Origin: Microbacterium sp. 3J1
GTDB lineage: Bacteria > Actinomycetota > Actinomycetes > Actinomycetales > Microbacteriaceae
NCBI RefSeq assembly: GCF_001049495.1
Contig: NZ_CDWI01000010.1
Span: 62,001 to 126,000, forward strand
DNA: 64,000 nucleotides
Direction: 5' to 3'
Under the pieces are notes generated by a model that worked only from the letters and a program-made list of their open reading frames with translations, had not been told where the DNA came from and made no database searches. Positions 35,092 through 45,168 of this stretch are shown in pieces; position 1 is the first letter of the stretch, and each line of letters opens with the position of its first letter. The position numbers and the translations under genes are program-made.

Positions 35092-36099
35092 TCAGCCGCC
35101 GGTCGAGCGACGGACGATGAGCTCCGGAGGGAACACGGTCTGCCGCGGGATGCTGTCGGGGTCCGCCGCCTCCTCGAGCACGATGCGCAGCGCCGTGCGG
35201 CCGATCATCCGACTCGGCTGACGGATCGACGACAGCGGCACCGCCGCGGCCGCCGCGAACGGGTTGTCGTCGAAGCCGATCAGCGCGATCTCGTCGGGGA
35301 CGAGCAGGTGCCCGCCCGACACGAGCGACTGCAGGAGTCCGAGGGCGAGCAGGTCGTTGGCGGCGAACAGGGCATCCGGCCATTCGCGGCGCGGGCGGGT
35401 GAGGAGCCGAGCGCCGGCGGCCACACCCTCCTCCACCGTCATCGCGGCGGTCGGCACGACCTCGAGCTCGACGTGCACCGCGGCGTTCTCGGCGGCGGCG
35501 CGGGCTCCTGCGAGGCGATCCGTCACCTGGCGCATGTCGAAGGGGCCGCCGACGAACGCGATGCGCCGCCGCCCTCCCTCGATCAGGTGCTCGACGGCGA
35601 GGCGTCCGCCCGCGACGCTGTCGACCGAGACCGACGAGAAGCCGCTGTCGGCGCTGAAGCGGTCGACGAGCACGGTCGCGATGCCGCTCGCCCGGAACCG
35701 GCGCAGCTGCGTCATGACGTCGCCGTACGGGGCGATGAGCAGTCCGCGCACCTGCTGCTCGCGGAAGAGGTCGAGGTAGACCTTCTCGCGAGAAGGATCG
35801 TCGTCGGTGTTGCCGTAGAGGATCGCGATGCCGTGACTGGATGCCTCGTCCTCGGCGCCGCGGACCACGTCGTTGTAGAAGGGGTTCTGGCCGTCGAGCA
35901 CGACGAACCCGACGGTGGTGCTGACTCCCGCCCGCAGTTTGCGGGCGGCGTCGTTGCGCACGTATCCGAGATCGTCGATGGCCTTCGTCACGCGCTCGAC
36001 CGAATCGCTCGACACCTCGTCGGGTCGATTGAGGACGTTGGAGACTGTGCCCACCGACACCCCGGCGCGGACGGCGACATCACGGATGCTGATCGGCAT
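35092..36099 (-). CDS. LacI family regulator, probable rhamnose repressor
   Basis: A 335-residue protein with the N-terminal HTH ISIRDVAVRAGVSVGTVSNVLN (about 4-25), hinge helix ARKLRAG and a periplasmic-binding-like sensor domain. ATG 36099 is preferred to an in-frame codon ten residues upstream because MPISIRDVA is the usual LacI start and GAGAGGA lies before it. It is divergent from the rhamnose importer; the palindrome TGAATCGATTCA in the shared region is its likely operator. The next gene cluster upstream on the other strand supports L-rhamnose or a derivative as inducer. Confidence 0.82.
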   Translation of the reverse strand: MPISIRDVAVRAGVSVGTVSNVLNRPDEVSSDSVERVTKAIDDLGYVRNDAARKLRAGVSTTVGFVVLDGQNPFYNDVVRGAEDEASSHGIAILYGNTDDDPSREKVYLDLFREQQVRGLLIAPYGDVMTQLRRFRASGIATVLVDRFSADSGFSSVSVDSVAGGRLAVEHLIEGGRRRIAFVGGPFDMRQVTDRLAGARAAAENAAVHVELEVVPTAAMTVEEGVAAGARLLTRPRREWPDALFAANDLLALGLLQSLVSGGHLLVPDEIALIGFDDNPFAAAAAVPLSSIRQPSRMIGRTALRIVLEEAADPDSIPRQTVFPPELIVRRSTGG

Positions 36100-36145
36100 C
36101 TGCTGTCCTCTCGTCGTCGGGCGGATCACGCTTCGGCATCGGGGC

Positions 36146-36173
36146 TTGACCTGAGACCGGCATCACATACACT
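36146..36173 (+). promoter_or_regulatory. Promoter of the rhamnose importer operon
   Basis: TTGACC (36146-36151), 16 bases, TACACT (36168-36173). The operator centre lies 21 bases downstream of the -10. Confidence 0.65.
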
Positions 36174-36188
36174 AGCCTGAAACAAGCT

Positions 36189-36200
36189 TGAATCGATTCA
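36189..36200. promoter_or_regulatory. Rhamnose LacI operator 1
   Basis: TGAATCGATTCA, a perfect 12-base palindrome just downstream of the predicted transcription start. A near-identical site, TGAATCGTTTCA, sits at the same place before rhaM. Confidence 0.75.
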
Positions 36201-36248
36201 GGTGAAGTTCATTCCGATCATCATCCCCCTCAACGGAGAGGAAAGCCA

Positions 36249-37778
36249 GTGGTAGACGCAGCCTCCGCCCGCAGCGCTCCCCCCACCGCGCTCGAACTGC
36301 ATCGGGTCGTGAAGTCCTTCGGACCGGTCGTCGCCCTCCGCTCGGGAAGCCTCACTCTGCGGCCGAACTCGATCCACGCCCTCATCGGCGAGAACGGCGC
36401 CGGCAAGTCCACGCTCGTGAAGATCATGGCCGGCCTCTACCGCCGTGACTCGGGCGACTTCCGTCTGCACGGCGAGGACGTGGACTTCACCAGCACCGCG
36501 CAGTCGAAGGCCGCGGGCATCGCGGTCATCTATCAGGAGCCGACGCTGTTCCCCGACCTCTCGGTCACGGAGAACATCTTCATGGGCCGTCAGCCCACCG
36601 GCATCCTGGGCCGCATCGACCGCAAGGCCATGCGCACCGAGGTCGAGCAGATCTTCCGCCGCCTGGGCGTCACGCTCGACCCCGACCGCATCACCGAGGG
36701 GCTCTCGATCGCCGACCAGCAGATCATCGAGATCGCCAAGGCCATCTCGCTCGACGCCAGCGTGCTCATCATGGACGAGCCCACGGCGGCGCTCAGCGGC
36801 GTCGAGGTCGACCGGCTCTTCGCCGTCGCCCGGAGCCTCCGCGACGAGGGCCGTGCGATCCTCTTCATCTCGCACCGCTTCGACGAGGTGTTCGACCTCT
36901 GCGACACCGTCACCGTGATGCGCGACGGCGCCTACATCGCCACCACCCCGATTGCCGAGACCACCGTCGACGACCTCGTGCGGCAGATGGTGGGCCGCGA
37001 CGTCACCGAGCTCTTCCCGAAGCAGGAGGCCGCGATCGGCGAACCGCTGCTCGAGGTCGCAGGACTCAACCGACCCGGCGTCTTCCACGACATCTCCTTC
37101 ACGGTGCGGGCGGGCGAGATCGTCGCCCTGGCCGGCCTCGTCGGTGCCGGTCGGTCGGAGGTCGCCCGCGCCGTCTTCGGCGTGGACCCGTACAGCGACG
37201 GCGAAGTGCGGATGCTGGGCGCCGCCGTCGCCCGCCGCAGCCCGACCGCCGCGATGCGCAGCGGACTCGCCCTCGTCCCCGAGGACCGCCGCAAGCAGGG
37301 TCTCGTCATCGACGCGGGCGTCGGCGGAAACATCACGCTCGCGATCCGTCGGCGTCTCTCGAAGTGGGGGCTCATCACCAGCGGCATCGAGAACCGTGCC
37401 GCCAAGGAATGGGCGTCTCGCCTCGAGGTCAAGACGCACGCGCTCGACACCGTGGCATCCACTCTCTCCGGAGGCAACCAGCAGAAGGTCGTCCTGGCGA
37501 AGTGGCTGGCCACCGACCCGCGGGTCCTCATCATCGACGAGCCCACGCGCGGCATCGACGTCGGCACGAAGTCGGAGGTCCACCGCCTCCTGTCGCAGCT
37601 CGCCGGCCGGGGCATGGGAATCCTCATGATCTCGTCCGAGCTCCCCGAGGTCCTCGGCATGGCCGACCGCGTGCTGGTGATGCGCGAAGGTCGCATCACC
37701 GCCGAGATCTCCCGCGAGGACGCCACCAGCGAGAACGTCATGTTCGCCGCCACACACTCATCGGAGCTGCACTCATGA
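36249..37778 (+). CDS. rhaT: Sugar ABC importer ATPase (rhamnose, RbsA type)
   Basis: A 509-residue ATPase with two fused nucleotide-binding domains. The first has Walker [10 protein letters not shown] (about 48-56) and Walker B VLIMDEPT; the second has the degenerate Walker [10 protein letters not shown] typical of RbsA/RhaT proteins, plus LSGGNQQK and [10 protein letters not shown]. It energises import by the two permeases encoded next. The GTG start at 36249 follows GAGAGGAAAG. First gene of a four-gene operon. Rhamnose specificity is inferred from the binding protein and the shared operator. Confidence 0.9.
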   Translation: MVDAASARSAPPTALELHRVVKSFGPVVALRSGSLTLRPNSIHALIGENGAGKSTLVKIMAGLYRRDSGDFRLHGEDVDFTSTAQSKAAGIAVIYQEPTLFPDLSVTENIFMGRQPTGILGRIDRKAMRTEVEQIFRRLGVTLDPDRITEGLSIADQQIIEIAKAISLDASVLIMDEPTAALSGVEVDRLFAVARSLRDEGRAILFISHRFDEVFDLCDTVTVMRDGAYIATTPIAETTVDDLVRQMVGRDVTELFPKQEAAIGEPLLEVAGLNRPGVFHDISFTVRAGEIVALAGLVGAGRSEVARAVFGVDPYSDGEVRMLGAAVARRSPTAAMRSGLALVPEDRRKQGLVIDAGVGGNITLAIRRRLSKWGLITSGIENRAAKEWASRLEVKTHALDTVASTLSGGNQQKVVLAKWLATDPRVLIIDEPTRGIDVGTKSEVHRLLSQLAGRGMGILMISSELPEVLGMADRVLVMREGRITAEISREDATSENVMFAATHSSELHS

Positions 37779-38806
37779 GTCTCACCACAGCCCCCGTGGC
37801 CGCCGCTCCCGCGTTCGCGAAGAAGCCTGGCGGGATCGGGCGCGCGCGCGAGTTCGGCATCTTCGCCGCGCTCGTCGTCGTCGTGATCGCGGCGACGGCC
37901 AAGAACCCGGCGTTCCTCTTCAGCGCCGACGGCTGGCGCGACCTGCTGCTCACGCCGTCGATCCTCGTGCTCGTCGCTGTGGGCCAGGCCATCGTCATCA
38001 TCACCCGCAACGTCGACCTGTCGGTCGGCTCGGTGATGGGCCTGACCGCGTACCTCACCGGACGGATGTTCGTCGACCTCCCCGGCATCCCGATCATCGT
38101 CGTGGTGATCGCAGCCGTGCTCCTCGGTGCCTTCCTCGGCCTGGTGAACGGCGCCCTCGTGGCCTTCGCGAAGGTGCCGGCCATGGTGATCACGCTCGGC
38201 ACGCTGTACGCCTACCGCGGCATCAACGTGCTGTGGACCGGCAGCGACCGGATCAACGCCTCCGACATGCCCAAGGACTTCCTCGGGCTCGGCACGCAGC
38301 AGATCCTCTTCATCCCGGTGCTGTCGATCATCGCGGTCATCGTGCTGGCGCTCGCCGCCTGGTACATGCGCAACACCCGCGGAGGCCGCGAGTACTACGC
38401 CATCGGGTCCGACCCGTCGGCGGCCGAGCTCTACGGCCTCAAGGTCACCCGCCGTGTGCTCTCGGCGTTCATCCTGTCGGGTGCGCTCGCGGGTCTGGCG
38501 GGCGTGTTCTACGCTGCCCGGTACGGGTCGATCAGCTCGCAGGCGGGCAGCGGATGGGAGCTGGATGCCGTCGGCGCGGCGGTCATCGGCGGCATCGCCA
38601 TCACCGGCGGAGTCGGCACCGTCTGGGGCGCGGCCATCGGCGCCATGCTGCTGATGACCATCAACAGGGCGCTGCCCATCCTCGGCATCCCGGACTTCTG
38701 GCAGCGGGCCGTGGTCGGCGTGCTCATCATCGGGGCCATCGTGCTCGACCGCGTGCTCGCGGTGCGGCAGAGACGCCAGCTCATCGAGGCAAGGGACGAA
38801 TCATGA
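37775..38806 (+). CDS. rhaP: Sugar ABC importer permease (rhaP type)
   Basis: A 343-residue inner-membrane permease of the ribose/rhamnose branch with about nine hydrophobic helices. [18 protein letters not shown] is the conserved motif contacting the ATPase and lining the path. The ATG overlaps the ATPase stop by four bases. An upstream in-frame extension lies inside the ATPase gene and is not used. Confidence 0.88.
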   Translation: MSLTTAPVAAAPAFAKKPGGIGRAREFGIFAALVVVVIAATAKNPAFLFSADGWRDLLLTPSILVLVAVGQAIVIITRNVDLSVGSVMGLTAYLTGRMFVDLPGIPIIVVVIAAVLLGAFLGLVNGALVAFAKVPAMVITLGTLYAYRGINVLWTGSDRINASDMPKDFLGLGTQQILFIPVLSIIAVIVLALAAWYMRNTRGGREYYAIGSDPSAAELYGLKVTRRVLSAFILSGALAGLAGVFYAARYGSISSQAGSGWELDAVGAAVIGGIAITGGVGTVWGAAIGAMLLMTINRALPILGIPDFWQRAVVGVLIIGAIVLDRVLAVRQRRQLIEARDES

Positions 38807-39858
38807 CCACCGCGACGACGACCACGACGTCGACCCGCGTCATCCGCGACTACGACCGTCCGCTGTGGCGCCGCATCCTGATCAACCGGGAAGCCGCGAT
38901 CATCGCGCTGCTCGTGCTGGTCTCCGTGGTCGCCGCGATCACGGTCCGCGGATTCGCCCAGCCGATCACCGCGAACTACCTCCTTCTCGACGTCGCCCCG
39001 ATCCTGCTCATCGCGCTGCCGATGACGCTCGTCATGATCACCGGCGAGATCGACCTCTCAGTCGGCTCGATGGTCGGTCTCGCCAGTGTCGTCACCGGCG
39101 TGCTCACCCAGTCGGGTGCACCCTTCGAGGTCGCGGCTCTCGCCGCCCTGCTCGTCGGAATCGTCGGCGGAGCGTTCAACGGCTTCCTCGTGACCGTCGT
39201 CGGTCTGCCGTCGCTCGCCGTCACGATCGGCACGCTCGCTCTCTTCCGCGGCCTCGCGGTGGGGCTGCTCGGCACGACCGCCGTGACCGACTTCCCCGAG
39301 ACGTGGACGGCTCTCGCGAAAGCCAAGATCGCCGGCACGACGATCCCGTACATCGTGATCCCGTTCCTGATCCTGCTCGTGATCTTCGCCGTGCTCCTGC
39401 ACTTCACGCCGTTCGGCCGCGGGGTCTTCGCGATCGGCCTGTCGAAGGACGCGGCGCGGTTCTCGGGGGTGGACGTCGAACGCACGAAGTTCATCCTGTT
39501 CGTGCTCTCGGGTGTCGTCGCGGCGTTCGCCGGCATCTTCTACACGCTGCGGTTCGGAAGCGCCCGAGGAGACAACGCCACCGGGCTCGAGCTGCAGGTC
39601 ATCGCGGCGGTCGTGCTCGGCGGAGTGTCGGTCTTCGGCGGACGAGGTCACCTCCACGGCGTCGTCGCCGCCGTGCTCCTCATCGGGGTGCTGGGCAGCA
39701 GCCTGCGCCTCGCCGGCGTCACCTCCGACGTCATCAACATCATCACCGGCGGTCTGCTGATCTTCTCGGTCGTCGCAGCCAGCGTCCTCGCCTGGGTGCA
39801 GCGCGTCCGCGCCAAGGCCGGACCGCCCCTCCGCGTCGCAGCCTCCCCCGCACCATGA
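38803..39858 (+). CDS. rhaQ: Sugar ABC importer permease (rhaQ type)
   Basis: A 351-residue second permease, homologous to the preceding one, with ITGEIDLSVGSMVGLASV as its signature. The N-terminal tail is Thr-rich ([13 protein letters not shown]). The ATG overlaps the previous stop by four bases. The two permeases would form a heterodimer, as in the Rhizobium rhamnose importer RhaSTPQ. Confidence 0.88.
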   Translation: MTTATTTTTSTRVIRDYDRPLWRRILINREAAIIALLVLVSVVAAITVRGFAQPITANYLLLDVAPILLIALPMTLVMITGEIDLSVGSMVGLASVVTGVLTQSGAPFEVAALAALLVGIVGGAFNGFLVTVVGLPSLAVTIGTLALFRGLAVGLLGTTAVTDFPETWTALAKAKIAGTTIPYIVIPFLILLVIFAVLLHFTPFGRGVFAIGLSKDAARFSGVDVERTKFILFVLSGVVAAFAGIFYTLRFGSARGDNATGLELQVIAAVVLGGVSVFGGRGHLHGVVAAVLLIGVLGSSLRLAGVTSDVINIITGGLLIFSVVAASVLAWVQRVRAKAGPPLRVAASPAP

Positions 39859-39913
39859 GGCAGCCTCTCATCGTCGGCATCCGCCTGCGGTGATCATCAC
39901 GAAAGGAAGAACA

Positions 39914-40957
39914 ATGACGTTTGCACGCAAGAAGATCGGGGCGTTCGCCGCGGTCGCGGTCGCCGCGGCGCTCGTGCTGAGCGGCTGCGCCGACACCAGC
40001 GGTGGATCGGGCGGCTCGGGCTCCGGCGGCGAAGGCGGATCGGACAACCTCGCGATCACGTTCCTGCCCAAGAACCTCGGCAACCCCTACTTCGACACGT
40101 CCAGCGAGGGCGGCAAATCGGCCATCGACGAGTTCGGCGGCACGTTCGCCGAGGTCGGACCGGCAGAGGCCACGCCCGACGCGCAGGTGAGCTACATCAA
40201 CACCGCCACGCAGCAGGCCGTCGGCGCGCTCGTCGTGTCGGCGAACGACCCCAAGGCGATCTGCGACGCCCTGAACGAGGCGCGGGACGCCGGAGTCAAG
40301 GTCCTCACCTTCGACTCCGACACGAACCCCGAGTGCCGCGACCTGTTCATCAACCAGGCCGACTCCGAGGGCATCGCCAAGGTCCAGGTCGACCTCATCG
40401 CCGAGCAGATCGGCGGCGCCGGCGAGGTCGCGATCCTGTCGGCATCCGCCAACGCGACGAACCAGAACGCCTGGATCGAGCTGATGAAGGAGTACGCCGC
40501 CAGCGAATACCCCGACATCGCGATCGTCGAGACCGTCTACGGCGACGACGACGACCAGACGTCGTTCGACAAGACGGCGGCCCTGCTGCAGAGCCACCCG
40601 AACCTGAAGGGCATCATCTCGCCCACCACGGTCGGCATCGCGGCTGCGGCACGCTACGTCTCGACCTCGGACTACAAAGGCAAGGTCGCCATCACCGGTC
40701 TCGGCACGCCGAACCAGATGCGCGAGTACGTCGGAGACGGCACCGTCACGGCGTTCGCGCTGTGGAACCCGGCCGACCTCGGCTACCTGGCGGCGTTCGC
40801 TGCCAAGGCGCTGATCGAGGGCGAGATCACCGGCGAGGAGGGCGACACCTTCGAGGCGGGCGAGCTCGGCGAGTACACGGTCGGCGCTGACGGCGTCGTG
40901 CTGCTCGGCGACCCGTTCGAGTTCACCGCGGACAACATCGGCGAGTTCGACTTCTGA
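39914..40957 (+). CDS. rhaS: Rhamnose-binding lipoprotein
   Basis: A 347-residue solute-binding lipoprotein with lipobox LVLSGC (Cys near 25) and a Gly/Ser linker. The periplasmic-binding-protein 1 fold opens ITFLPKNLGNPYFDT, a start characteristic of RhaS proteins. GTPNQM and LWNPADLGYLA near the C terminus are also RhaS-like. GAAAGGAAG precedes the ATG at 39914. It is the last gene of the importer operon; a terminator follows. Confidence 0.88.
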   Translation: MTFARKKIGAFAAVAVAAALVLSGCADTSGGSGGSGSGGEGGSDNLAITFLPKNLGNPYFDTSSEGGKSAIDEFGGTFAEVGPAEATPDAQVSYINTATQQAVGALVVSANDPKAICDALNEARDAGVKVLTFDSDTNPECRDLFINQADSEGIAKVQVDLIAEQIGGAGEVAILSASANATNQNAWIELMKEYAASEYPDIAIVETVYGDDDDQTSFDKTAALLQSHPNLKGIISPTTVGIAAAARYVSTSDYKGKVAITGLGTPNQMREYVGDGTVTAFALWNPADLGYLAAFAAKALIEGEITGEEGDTFEAGELGEYTVGADGVVLLGDPFEFTADNIGEFDF

Positions 40958-40968
40958 GTCGGGTTCGT

Positions 40969-41003
40969 GAGGGGCGCTCGGGCTTCGGCCCGGGCGCCCC
41001 TCT
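40969..41003 (+). terminator. Terminator after rhaS
   Basis: GAGGGGCGC...GCGCCCCTC with an inner CGGG/CCCG stem around a TTCG-like loop, followed by TTGTGTGT. Confidence 0.75.
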
Positions 41004-41015
41004 TGTGTGTCCGGC

Positions 41016-41060
41016 GGTTCGGCTTCGGGTTCGTGTTCGGGTTCGGCTTCGGCTTCGGGG
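41016..41060. repeat. GGTTCG/GGCTTCG low-complexity tract
   Basis: Short degenerate 6-base repeats, (GG)TTCG and (GG)CTTCG, lead into the 172-bp array. No coding sense is evident. Confidence 0.7.
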
Positions 41061-41083
41061 CCCTTTTCCGGGACCTTCCGGGT

Positions 41084-41715
41084 ACGGATGGCGGGTGAAG
41101 GGACGGATGGCTGGCGGAAGCGGGTGGTTTCGGCATCCGTTCGAGACCTCGGCCAGCCGGATGCGCGGTGGACGGGAGGGTGGCATGGTCGCGGAGCGTT
41201 CGGCTCGGGTGTCCTTCGTGTCTGTTGCGCCTCTTGTCCGGCGGGCTCCTCCGTTAGGGATGGCTGGCGAACGGACGGATGGCTGGCGGAACGGGTGGTT
41301 TCGGCATCCGTTCGGGACCTTGGCCAGCCGGGTGCGAGGTGGACGGGAGGGCGGCATGGTCGGCGGAGCGTACGGCTCGGTTGCGCTTCGTGTCTGCTGC
41401 GCCTCTTGTCCGGCGCGCTCCTCCGTTACGGATGGCTGGCGAACGGTCGGATGGCTGGCGGAAACGGGTGGTTTCGGCATCCGTTCGGGACCTTGGCCAG
41501 CCGGGTGCGCGGTGGATGGCAGGCTGGGGAGGCCGCGGCGGGTGACTGGCACGTCCGCGACCGCGGGTGGCGAGGGACCGCGGGTACGGTGCCGCGGCTT
41601 CGTCTTCGGGACCTTCTCCGGTACGGATGGCTGGTGAACGGACGGATGGCTGGCGGAAGCGGGTGGTTTGGGCATCCGTTCGGGACATCGGCCAGCCAGG
41701 TGGACGGGGGGACGG
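41084..41715. repeat. Four-copy 172-bp repeat array (GGATGGCTGGC family)
   Basis: Units start at 41084, 41256, 41428 and 41623. Each contains one or two GGATGGCTGGC motifs, then GGGTGGTTTCGGCATCCGTT and GGCCAGCC, the latter two able to pair with the former. Units 1 and 2 also share a segment ending GCGCCTCTTGTCCGGCG..CTCCTCCGTTA; units 3 and 4 diverge after the core. The array fills the 780-base gap between the convergent rhaS and rhaB genes and contains no gene I can support. All frames are partly open because of composition. Confidence 0.85.
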
Positions 41716-41737
41716 GGCGGGGGCAGGCCCTGACCCG

Positions 41738-43135
41738 TCAGCGGGGGTCGAAGCGCTCGGGGGCGTGGGTCGCGGCGACGAGGGCGCGCAGCTCCGCGAG
41801 CGACGCGGGAGCCGCCCCGAGGGCGCGGGCCTGCACGAGCACGTTGCCGAGCGCGGTCGCCTCGACCGGGCCCGCGAGCACGGGAAGACCGGTGCGGTCT
41901 GCGGTCGCCTGGCAGAGCAGACGGTTGAGCGAGCCGCCTCCGACGAGATGGATGCTGTCGAGCTCACGCCCCGACAGATCGGATGCCGTCTGCACGGCGT
42001 CCGCGAAGGCTGCCGCGATCGATTCGACGATCGACCGGGCGAAGGCCGCCCGTGTCGAGGGCGCCTCGGGTCCGAGCAGCGCTGCGATGCGCGCGGGCAT
42101 GTCACCCGGCGCGCTGAGCGAGGGATCGTTCGCGTCGAACAACGGCACCTCGTCGGTCACCGCGGATGCGGCAGCGAGCACCGAAGGCAGGTCGATCGCC
42201 GCGCCGTCCTCCGCCTCCCACGCACGGACCGTCTCGCTGAGCAGCCAGAGCCCGGTGACGTTGTGCAGGAAGCGGAAGCGGCCGTCGACGCCGCGCTCGT
42301 GCGTGAAGTTCGCGTCACGCGCAGCATCCGTCAGCACCGGCTCGGTGAGCTCGACCCCGACGAGTCCCCAGGTGCCGCAGGAGATGTAGGCGGAGTGCGG
42401 AGTCGACAGCGGCGCCCCGACGACAGCGGATGCCGTGTCGTGCGAGCCGACCGCGATGACGGGCAGGTCCTTTCCGATACGGGCCGCCAACTCGGGACGC
42501 AGAGTGCCGATCGTGGATCCGGGGTCGACCAGCGGCGGAAGGATGCGCGACGGGATGCCGAGGCGATCGACCAGCTCGCCGTCCCATTCGCCCGACTCGA
42601 CACCGAGCAGGCCGGTCGTCGACGCGTTCGTCCGCTCGGCGACCGCCGTCCCCGTGAGGAGGTACGCGATGAGGTCGGGGATGAGCAGTGCGGTGTCGGC
42701 CTCCGCGAGGCGCGCGTCGACGCGGTACTGGTACAGGGTGTTGAACGGGAGGAACTGCAGTCCGTTGCGACGGTACAGCTCGGCGAACGGCGCGACCGCG
42801 TGCACCTCTTCCACTCCGCGCTCGGTGCGCTCATCGCGGTAGTGGAAGGGCTCGGCGAGCAGCGCTCCATCCTTCAGCAGCCCGTAGTCGACGGCCCAGG
42901 AGTCGATGCCGATGCTCTCGATGCCCGGCTCGCGGCGCACCGCCTCGGTCAGTCCGGCGACGACGTGCTCATAGAGCGCGCCGAAGTCCCAGTGCAGGCC
43001 GTCTTCGCGTTCGACGGGGCCGTTCGGGAACCGCGACACGAGCTCGAGGTCGAGGCGGCCGTCGCCGATCCGCCCGATCATGACGCGACCGCTGGTCGCC
43101 CCGAGGTCGACGGCGGCGACGGACCGGACCGTCAT
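41738..43135 (-). CDS. rhaB: Rhamnulokinase
   Basis: A 465-residue FGGY kinase that phosphorylates L-rhamnulose at C1. The N-terminal phosphate loop is AAVDLGATSGRVM (about 7-19), and GIDSWAVDYGLL and YRDERTERG are rhamnulokinase-type segments. GTWGLVGVEL and HLVGGGSLNRLLCQ form the second nucleotide motif. The ATG at 43135 overlaps the upstream rhaDE stop by four bases. Last gene of the rhamnose catabolic operon. Confidence 0.92.
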   Translation of the reverse strand: MTVRSVAAVDLGATSGRVMIGRIGDGRLDLELVSRFPNGPVEREDGLHWDFGALYEHVVAGLTEAVRREPGIESIGIDSWAVDYGLLKDGALLAEPFHYRDERTERGVEEVHAVAPFAELYRRNGLQFLPFNTLYQYRVDARLAEADTALLIPDLIAYLLTGTAVAERTNASTTGLLGVESGEWDGELVDRLGIPSRILPPLVDPGSTIGTLRPELAARIGKDLPVIAVGSHDTASAVVGAPLSTPHSAYISCGTWGLVGVELTEPVLTDAARDANFTHERGVDGRFRFLHNVTGLWLLSETVRAWEAEDGAAIDLPSVLAAASAVTDEVPLFDANDPSLSAPGDMPARIAALLGPEAPSTRAAFARSIVESIAAAFADAVQTASDLSGRELDSIHLVGGGSLNRLLCQATADRTGLPVLAGPVEATALGNVLVQARALGAAPASLAELRALVAATHAPERFDPR

Positions 43136-45168
43136 CGGAGGAACGCCGCGGCGACGCCCGAGTCGACCGGGATGTGCAGGCCGGTCGTGCGGCTGAGCTC
43201 GGGACCGGTGAGCACGTACACCGCATCCGCCACATTCTCGGGTACGACCTCGCGCTTGAGGATCGTGCGGTTGGCGTAGAACTGGCCGAGGTCCTCTTCG
43301 GCGACGCCGTAGGTGGCGGCACGGTTGGCGCCCCAGCCGGAGGCGAAGATGCCTGAGCCGCGCACGACGCCGTCGGGGTTGATGCCGTTGACGCGGATGC
43401 CGAACTCGCCGAGCTCGACGGCCAGCAGCCGCACCTGGTGCGCCTGGTCGGCCTTGGTGGCCGAGTAGGCGATGTTGTTCGGCCCGGCGAAGACGGAGTT
43501 CTTCGACGAGATGTAGATGATGTCGCCCCCGAGCTTCTGGTCGATCAGCACGCGTGCCGCCGCCTTCGAGACGAGGAACGAGCCCTTGGCCATGACGTCG
43601 TGCTGCAGATCCCAGTCCTTCTCGGTGGTCTCCAGCAGCGGCTTCGACAGCGAGAGGCCGGCGTTGTTGACCACGAGGTCGACCCCGCCGAAGGCGAGCA
43701 CCGCATCGTTCAGCGCGGCCTGGATCGCCTCGGCATCGGCGACGTTCGCCGCGACGCCGATCGCGACGTCGGTGCCGCCGAGCTCCGCCGCAGCGGCCTG
43801 TGCCTTCTCGAGGTCGAGGTCGGCGATCACGACGCACGCGCCCTCGGCCGCGAGACGGGTGGCGATGGCCTTGCCGATGCCGCTGGCGGCACCGGTGACG
43901 AACGCGATGCGGCCCTGGTGCGACTTCGGCTTCGGCATCCGCTGCAGCTTGGCCTCTTCCAGCGCCCAGTACTCGATGCGGAACTTCTCGGCGTCGGAGA
44001 TGGGGGAGTAGGTCGAGAGCGACTCGGCGCCGCGCATGACGTTGATCGCGTTGACGTAGAACTCACCGGCGACGCGGGCGGTCTGCTTGTTCGCGCCGTA
44101 CGAGAACATGCCGACGCCGGGCACCAGCACGATGAGCGGGTCGGCGCCGCGGATCGCGGGGGAGTCGGCCGTCGCATGCGCGTCGTAGTACGCCTGATAG
44201 TCGGCACGGTACGCGGCGTGCAGCTCGTGCAGCCGGGCGATCTGCTCCTCGAGCGACGCCGTGGCCGGCAGGTCGAGGATCAGCGGCTTGACCTTGGTGC
44301 GCAGGAAGTGGTCGGGGCAGCTGGTGCCGAGGGCCGCCAGCTCGGGAGCGCGCTCGGAGGCGAGGAAGTCGAGGACGACGTCGGAGTCGGTGAAGTGGCC
44401 GACCTGCGGCCTGTCGGTCGACGCGATGCCGCGGATGGTCCCGGCGAGGGCGGCGGCGCGCTCACGGCGCTCCGACTCTGCACGCGCCTCGAAACCCGCG
44501 CGGACACCACCGAACGGGTCGGCCTTGCCGTTCGCGGCGATGTAGGCGGCGGCGGTGTCGATGATCCACAGCGAGTTCGTCTCCGACTCCTCCGACGTGT
44601 CGCCCCACGCCGTGATGCCGTGGCCGCCGAGGATGCAGCCGATCGCCTGCGGGTTCTGCGCCTTGATCGCGGCGATGTCGAGCCCGAGCTGGAATCCGGG
44701 GCGGCGCCACGGAACCCAGACCACCTTGTCGCCGAAGATCTCTGCGGTGAGCTTCTCGCCGTCGGCGGCGGTCGCGATCGCGATGCCCGAGTCGGGGTGC
44801 AGGTGGTCGACGTGCGCGGCGTCGACGAGGCCGTGCATGGCGGTGTCGATCGACGGGGCGGCGCCGCCCTTGCCGTGCAGGCAATAGTCGAAGGCCGCGA
44901 CCATCTCGTCTTCGCGGTCGAGTCCCGGGTAGACGTCGACCAGTGCCCGCATGCGGTCAAGGCGCAGCACGGCGAGGCCCTGCTCCGTCAGTGTTCCCAG
45001 GTCTCCGCCCGAGCCCTTGACCCACAGCAGCTCGACCGGCTGACCCGTGACCGGGTCGGTCTCGGTGCCCTTGGCGGAGGTGTTGCCGCCTGCGTAGTTC
45101 GTGTTCTTCGGGTCGGCTCCGAGACGGCGGGAGCGTTCGATGAGGGCGGCGGCGGTGGGGGTGGTCAT
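43132..45168 (-). CDS. rhaD: Rhamnulose-1-phosphate aldolase / lactaldehyde dehydrogenase fusion
   Basis: A 678-residue bifunctional enzyme (RhaEW/YuxG type). The N-terminal class II aldolase domain (about 1-410) holds zinc ligands in HVDHLHPDS and GGHGITAWG and cleaves rhamnulose-1-P to dihydroxyacetone phosphate and L-lactaldehyde. The C-terminal SDR domain (about 425-678) has TGAASGIGKAI, NNAG and Tyr-x3-Lys in AYSATKADQ, and oxidises lactaldehyde to lactate. The ATG at 45168 overlaps the esterase stop by four bases; the upstream open frame is spurious. Confidence 0.92.
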   Translation of the reverse strand: MTTPTAAALIERSRRLGADPKNTNYAGGNTSAKGTETDPVTGQPVELLWVKGSGGDLGTLTEQGLAVLRLDRMRALVDVYPGLDREDEMVAAFDYCLHGKGGAAPSIDTAMHGLVDAAHVDHLHPDSGIAIATAADGEKLTAEIFGDKVVWVPWRRPGFQLGLDIAAIKAQNPQAIGCILGGHGITAWGDTSEESETNSLWIIDTAAAYIAANGKADPFGGVRAGFEARAESERRERAAALAGTIRGIASTDRPQVGHFTDSDVVLDFLASERAPELAALGTSCPDHFLRTKVKPLILDLPATASLEEQIARLHELHAAYRADYQAYYDAHATADSPAIRGADPLIVLVPGVGMFSYGANKQTARVAGEFYVNAINVMRGAESLSTYSPISDAEKFRIEYWALEEAKLQRMPKPKSHQGRIAFVTGAASGIGKAIATRLAAEGACVVIADLDLEKAQAAAAELGGTDVAIGVAANVADAEAIQAALNDAVLAFGGVDLVVNNAGLSLSKPLLETTEKDWDLQHDVMAKGSFLVSKAAARVLIDQKLGGDIIYISSKNSVFAGPNNIAYSATKADQAHQVRLLAVELGEFGIRVNGINPDGVVRGSGIFASGWGANRAATYGVAEEDLGQFYANRTILKREVVPENVADAVYVLTGPELSRTTGLHIPVDSGVAAAFLR

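Noticed and set aside
41084..41715. Possible CRISPR array
   Set aside because: Units are about 172-195 bp, nearly all repeat with no unique spacers of constant size, and there are no cas genes.
41007..42389. Plus-strand frames across the 172-bp array (MAGERTDGW-type peptides)
   Set aside because: The same repeat is read in different frames, with no ribosome site and no domain. They reflect repeat DNA, not genes.
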